Assembly (NCBI GenBank): GCA_012295275.1 | Contig: CM022666.1 | Coordinates: 12,643,275-12,707,274 of the forward strand | Origin: Chrysomallon squamiferum | Lineage: Eukaryota; Mollusca; Gastropoda; Neomphalida; Peltospiridae | Direction: 5' to 3' | Length of the DNA stretch: 64,000 nt | In this document: positions 59,462 to 64,000 of the stretch, piece by piece | Numbering within the stretch: position 1 is the stretch's first letter | How the letters are laid out: every line of letters begins with the position of its first letter | Made by a program: the position numbers and the translations under genes | Notes under the pieces: generated by a model | What the model was told of the DNA's origin: nothing | Databases searched by the model: none | The model's input: the letters and a program-made list of their open reading frames with translations, nothing else

Positions 59462-61356
59462 TGCACAGTTTCTGGCTGTCCGTACATTGCCACTCCCAAA
59501 CTTGTACAACTTCATTATCAACAGGAAAATGTTTTAATTCTTTTTTTGTTTCTTGTTTGTGTATTCCTGTTTATAGTTCTTGTGATGATGCTGACTAGTT
59601 TACAGAACATACACTTTAGAGATACTAAAACACAACATTTTATTTGATTTTGGTGTTCCTCAGATTCATCTTTACAATACAATACATTTCTGTAGTAAAT
59701 TTCAGTTTAGTAAATCTCAAGTCTGACATTACATTAGGTAAAAATTATGAAAACAAAGAAAAAAATAAAAGAATCTGAGAAAACAAAAACAAATTGAAAC
59801 TCTAATTGTAACTATATGTCATTACACTCAAGTCATTTTTAAGTGCAAATCTCAAGCCAAATAATATAATTTTATTAACTGTGCTCATTATTCTTTAAAA
59901 AATATGATGAAAATCTGTTTTTACAGATAACTTTAGCTACTTTTTTTTTCACAAGTTATGTATACTTGTTTTATGGTGTTTTCTCATAATTTTAAAGCAT
60001 TGCATTTGGTTTCTATCAAATGTTGAGTTACATTATTGTTTTTGAAACCTGTTAGTGATGTCAAGTGGGATATGACTGTATCCAGAGATCATTTCCACTT
60101 CAGACTATTAAAGAGTGGCAATAACATTCTCAGAGAAAAACATGATAATCTTGTTATTATGTAATAAAATACTCACCTGTAGATTGACCAGTTTTACTTT
60201 TCATTTACTAGTGCCATCCACTGTTGAATATATAGCTTAATCATCTTCACTTAAATTATTTGAACATTTTCATGTTTGTCTGTTTATCATGTTTCTACAT
60301 AACATGTATGTTTGATAGAAAGGGAAAAGCTGTTTGTTACACTGCCCAGTGATAGTATACTTCATTATTAGCAAAGCTTGGATTTTAGAAGAAAAAAAAC
60401 TGTATCGCAGAAATTTATTAATTGTTTCAAAATATAAAAAATATTTTTTTAATCTATTTACTTACATGTACACCAATATATAGTAAAGTGAATATACACT
60501 TTAAAAAATATTACTGTTAATTATTAAAGTATCATTTCCTTTTAATGGTTCAACAAATAAATAATTTGTTATTTGAAAAACATGTCTTTGTAAAAGACTT
60601 TCTAACAGTTTGTTGGATACAGAATTATTGTTGTTGTTTATTTATTTATTTATTCATTTATTTATTCATTTATTTCAGCAACACTAATGTAGTTTCACTC
60701 AAAACAAATTTGGTCTTTGGAGTCACAAGAGGATATTGATAAATGGATTTCAGAAATGAAAATGTGAGTTTTGTTATTGCTTATCTATCTGGAATATTTG
60801 CCTGTAACAGCATTCCCATACTCTTCAGTAATAATAATGATGATGATTTTAAACATAGTAGATAAAATTTATTAACAAGCCAGAATTTCAGTGAAACTGT
60901 GCTATTCCTTTCACTTAAATGATAATGTTCACAAGAGAACTTTAACGAACACAGTGAATTACAACAAAATTTCCAGTATATTGCATATTTTCCTCTGGTC
61001 CAGGACTATGCATGAATTTCATCTGTCTCTGTGATAGTTCTAAATTTTACCATGTGATGGTGATACCCACATCAATAATAAAGACTTGAAACAACAAAGA
61101 ATCCCTTTTCTCTCAGGTGAAAGAAACAAAAAGGAGTTGACCATTAAAGGGCAATAACTAATTTCTTTTTCCTAACGCTAATGATAAATTATATATTTAC
61201 TTTAGTAACCATCATTATTAAAATATGTTTAGGTTTCCACGAAAAACCAATATTTTTTATTAATTATTCTGTACATTTATATAACATACACACGAATAAA
61301 TAAACTGAAATACACTATAAGGGTTGATTCTCTTATTTAGAAATCAATTTTCTTTC

Positions 61357-61423
<67 letters not shown>

Positions 61424-61565
61424 TTTTAGTATATTAATCCTTTTCTTCAACATTTTTAATGAACACAGGAAATTCCTGACATTTGAGAATATTAAGAAGA
61501 AAGAAATGGAAAAGTCAGAGAAACAGGAGAGAGGAGAAATTCTTGAAACTAAAGAGTTTGGATAA
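59462..61565 (+). pseudogene. NUFIP1-like fragment, array repeat 5
   Basis: Blocks 59462-59524, 60679-60763, 61469-61565; GA donor; same stop in the third block. Confidence 0.68.
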
Positions 61566-62023
61566 CAACACTTTATTAGTTTGCTAATATCTTTCTGTCT
61601 TGGCATTTATTTTTGAAGAAGGTATTTATTTCTAAATTAATAATAATAATAATAATGCATCATTTCCTGTAAAAGTAATAAAGTAAAAATAAATTAATAA
61701 TTAGCATTAGAAAATATTTATAATAATTTAAATATGTACTAAGCAATTGCATTAGTGCTTGTTAAAATGAGGGTGTCTCTGTTAATATAACTTTTTATTT
61801 GAGAAAGTGAAAAACACTATTTCCATTGTCCTGTAAACATACTGGAATAGTGAATGAACTTTTATAAGGCAATTTGTGATATTAAAATACATTAATGATG
61901 TTCTTGAATTCCAAATAAAGATCAGACAAAAACATTTTAAACCTCTGTTGATTTTTGCTGAAACTGGAAGTAATCTCAGCTGACCATGATTACAAACACT
62001 GAAACTTTATTTTAAACTTTCAG

Positions 62024-63903
62024 TGCACAGTTTCTGGCTGTCCGTACATTGCCACTCCCAAACTTGTACAACTTCATTATCAACAGGAAAATGTTTTAAT
62101 TCTTTTGTTTCTTGTTTGTGTATTCCTGTTTATAGTTCTTGTGATGATGCTGACTAGTTTACAGAACATACACTTTAGAGATACTAAAACACAACATTTT
62201 ATTTGATTTTGGTGTTCCTCAGATTCATCTTTACAATACAATACATTTCTGTAGTAAATTTCAGTTTAGTAAATCTCAAGTCTGACATTACATTAGGTAA
62301 AAATTATGAAAACAAAAAAAAAATAAAAGAATCTGAGAAAACAAAAACAAATTGAAACTCTAATTGTAACTATATGTCATTACACTCAAGTCATTTTTAA
62401 GTGCAAATCTCAAGCCAAATAATATAATTTTATTAACTGTGCTCATTATTCTTTAAAAAATATGATGAAAATCTGTTTTTACAGATAACTTTAGCTACAC
62501 TTTTTCACAAGTTATGTATACTTGTTTTATGGTGTTTTCTCATAATTTTAAAGCATTGCATTTGGTTTCTATCAAATGTTGAGTTACATTATTGTTTTTG
62601 AAACCTGTTAGTGATGTCAAGTGGGATATGACTGTATCCAGAGATCATTTCCACTTCAGACTATTAAAGAGTGGCAATAACATTCTCAGAGAAAAACATG
62701 ATAATCTTGTTATTATGTAATAAAATACTCACCTGTAGATTGACCAGTTTTACTTTTCATTTACTAGTGCCATCCACTGTTGAATATATAGCTTAATCAT
62801 CTTCACTTAAATTATTTGAACATTTTCATGTTTGTCTGTTTATCATGTTTCTACATAACATGTATGTTTGATAGAAAGGGAAAAGCTGTTTGTTACACTG
62901 CCCAGTGATAGTATACTTCATTATTAGCAAAGCTTGGATTTTAGAAGAAAAAAAACTGTATCGCAGAAATGTATTGTTTCAAAATATAAAAAATATTTTT
63001 TAATCTATTTACTTACATGTACACCAATATATAGTAAAGTGAATATACACTTTAAAAAATATTACTGTTAATTATTAAAGTATCATTTCCTTTTAATGGT
63101 TCAACAAATAAATAATTTGTTATTTGAAAAACATGTCTTTGTAAAAGACTTTCTAACAGTTTGTTGGATACAGAATTATTGTTGTTGTTTATTTATTTAT
63201 TCATTTATTTATTCATTTATTTCAGCAACACTAATGTAGTTTCACTCAAAACAAATTTGGTCTTTGGAGTCACAAGAGGATATTGATAAATGGATTTCAG
63301 AAATGAAAATGTGAGTTTTGTTATTGCTTATCTATCTGGAATATTTGCCTGTAACAGCATTCCCATACTCTTCAGTAATAATAATGATGATGATTTTAAA
63401 CATAGTAGATAAAATTTATTAACAAGCCAGAATTTCAGTGAAACTGTGCTATTCCTTTCACTTAAATGATAATGTTCACAAGAGAACTTTAACGAACACA
63501 GTGAATTACAACAAAATTTCCAGTATATTGCATATTTTCCTCTGGTCCAGGACTATGCATGAATTTCATCTGTCTCTGTGATAGTTCTAAATTTTACCAT
63601 GTGATGGTGATACCCACATCAATAATAAAGACTTGAAACAACAAAGAATCCCTTTTCTCTCAGGTGAAAGAAACAAAAAGGAGTTGACCATTAAAGGGCA
63701 ATAACTAATTTCTTTTTCCTAACGCTAATGATAAATTATATATTTACTTTAGTAACCATCATTATTAAAATATGTTTAGGTTTCCACGAAAAACCAATAT
63801 TTTTTATTAATTATTCTGTACATTTATATAACATACACACGAATAAATAAACTGAAATACACTATAAGGGTTGATTCTCTTATTTAGAAATCAATTTTCT
63901 TTC

Positions 63904-63965
<62 letters not shown>

Positions 63966-64000
63966 ATTTTTAGTATATTAATCCTTTTCTTCAACATTTT
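62024..64000 (+). pseudogene. NUFIP1-like fragment, array repeat 6 (cut by window end)
   Basis: Blocks 62024-62086 and 63226-63310; the third block would start just past the window. The (TTA)n tract is at 63,908-63,962. It lacks the TTAATT seen around 60,418 in repeat 5. Confidence 0.66.

Larger units (their letters stand above)
49257..64000 (+). repeat. ~2.55 kb tandem array of NUFIP1-like partial copies
   Basis: Zinc-finger exon starts at 49257, 51815, 54352, 56909, 59462 and 62024 give periods of 2558, 2537, 2557, 2553 and 2562. Each repeat holds the same three exon-like blocks plus a (TTA)n tract before the third. Repeats from 51.8 kb onward are nearly identical in introns as well as exons, differing mainly in homopolymer and TTA lengths; the first repeat is more diverged and resembles unit 1's 20.66 kb copy. 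The array leaves the window in its sixth repeat. Confidence 0.95.

Noticed and set aside
49257-64000. CRISPR-like or satellite interpretation of the array
   Set aside because: The 2.55 kb period, GT-AG style exon blocks and protein similarity fit duplicated gene fragments; there are no short repeat-spacer units.

Overview
The window looks like lophotrochozoan, most likely molluscan, nuclear DNA. It is AT-rich and crowded with (CT)n, (GT)n, (ACAT)n and (TTA)n microsatellites, it has spliced genes with GT-AG introns, and it carries an invertebrate-type TNF ligand. The phylum is an inference; nothing here fixes the species. No prokaryotic features are present.

The main architecture is a large direct segmental duplication. 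Unit 1 runs from base 1 (already inside a CAMSAP-like pseudogene) to about 23.5 kb. Unit 2 starts its alignment to base 1 at about 24,954 and runs to about 49.3 kb. Both have the same order, all on the + strand: CAMSAP/Patronin-like pseudogene; TNF-superfamily ligand gene with two alternative N-terminal exon sets; a long repeat-rich intergenic tract; a 227-residue single-pass membrane protein of unknown family; then NUFIP1-like zinc-finger gene fragments. Unit 1 has one and a half NUFIP1-like repeats. Unit 2 continues into a homogeneous ~2.55 kb tandem array with six visible copies that runs off the end of the window.

The best supported genes are the two TNF ligands. Each is rebuilt from exons whose splice phases agree: transmembrane first exon(s), a stalk exon with an R-S-K-R furin-like site, a 66-nt exon starting the TNF homology domain, and a terminal exon with the rest of the domain. 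Two different transmembrane/cytoplasmic N-termini (set A, two exons; set B, one exon) both end in a CIGKxDF-type sequence and splice in phase 0 to the same stalk exon. In copy 2, set A has a one-base insertion that breaks its frame, and the set A promoters have diverged. The 227-aa protein is kept open in both units with no indel; its tail has YxxM and YxN motifs.

The CAMSAP-like and NUFIP1-like exons carry frameshifts, stops and lost splice donors and read as decayed partial copies. Mobile and repeat material includes a foldback element with TCCTGCAATCACT termini around a microsatellite, a tRNA-derived SINE found only in unit 2, hAT-like end sequences, a several-copy promoter/first-exon-like module, an older internal duplication (about 11.0-11.85 kb and 14.15-14.9 kb, kept in unit 2), and minisatellites. 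Family names come from remembered sequence patterns, not from database searches.
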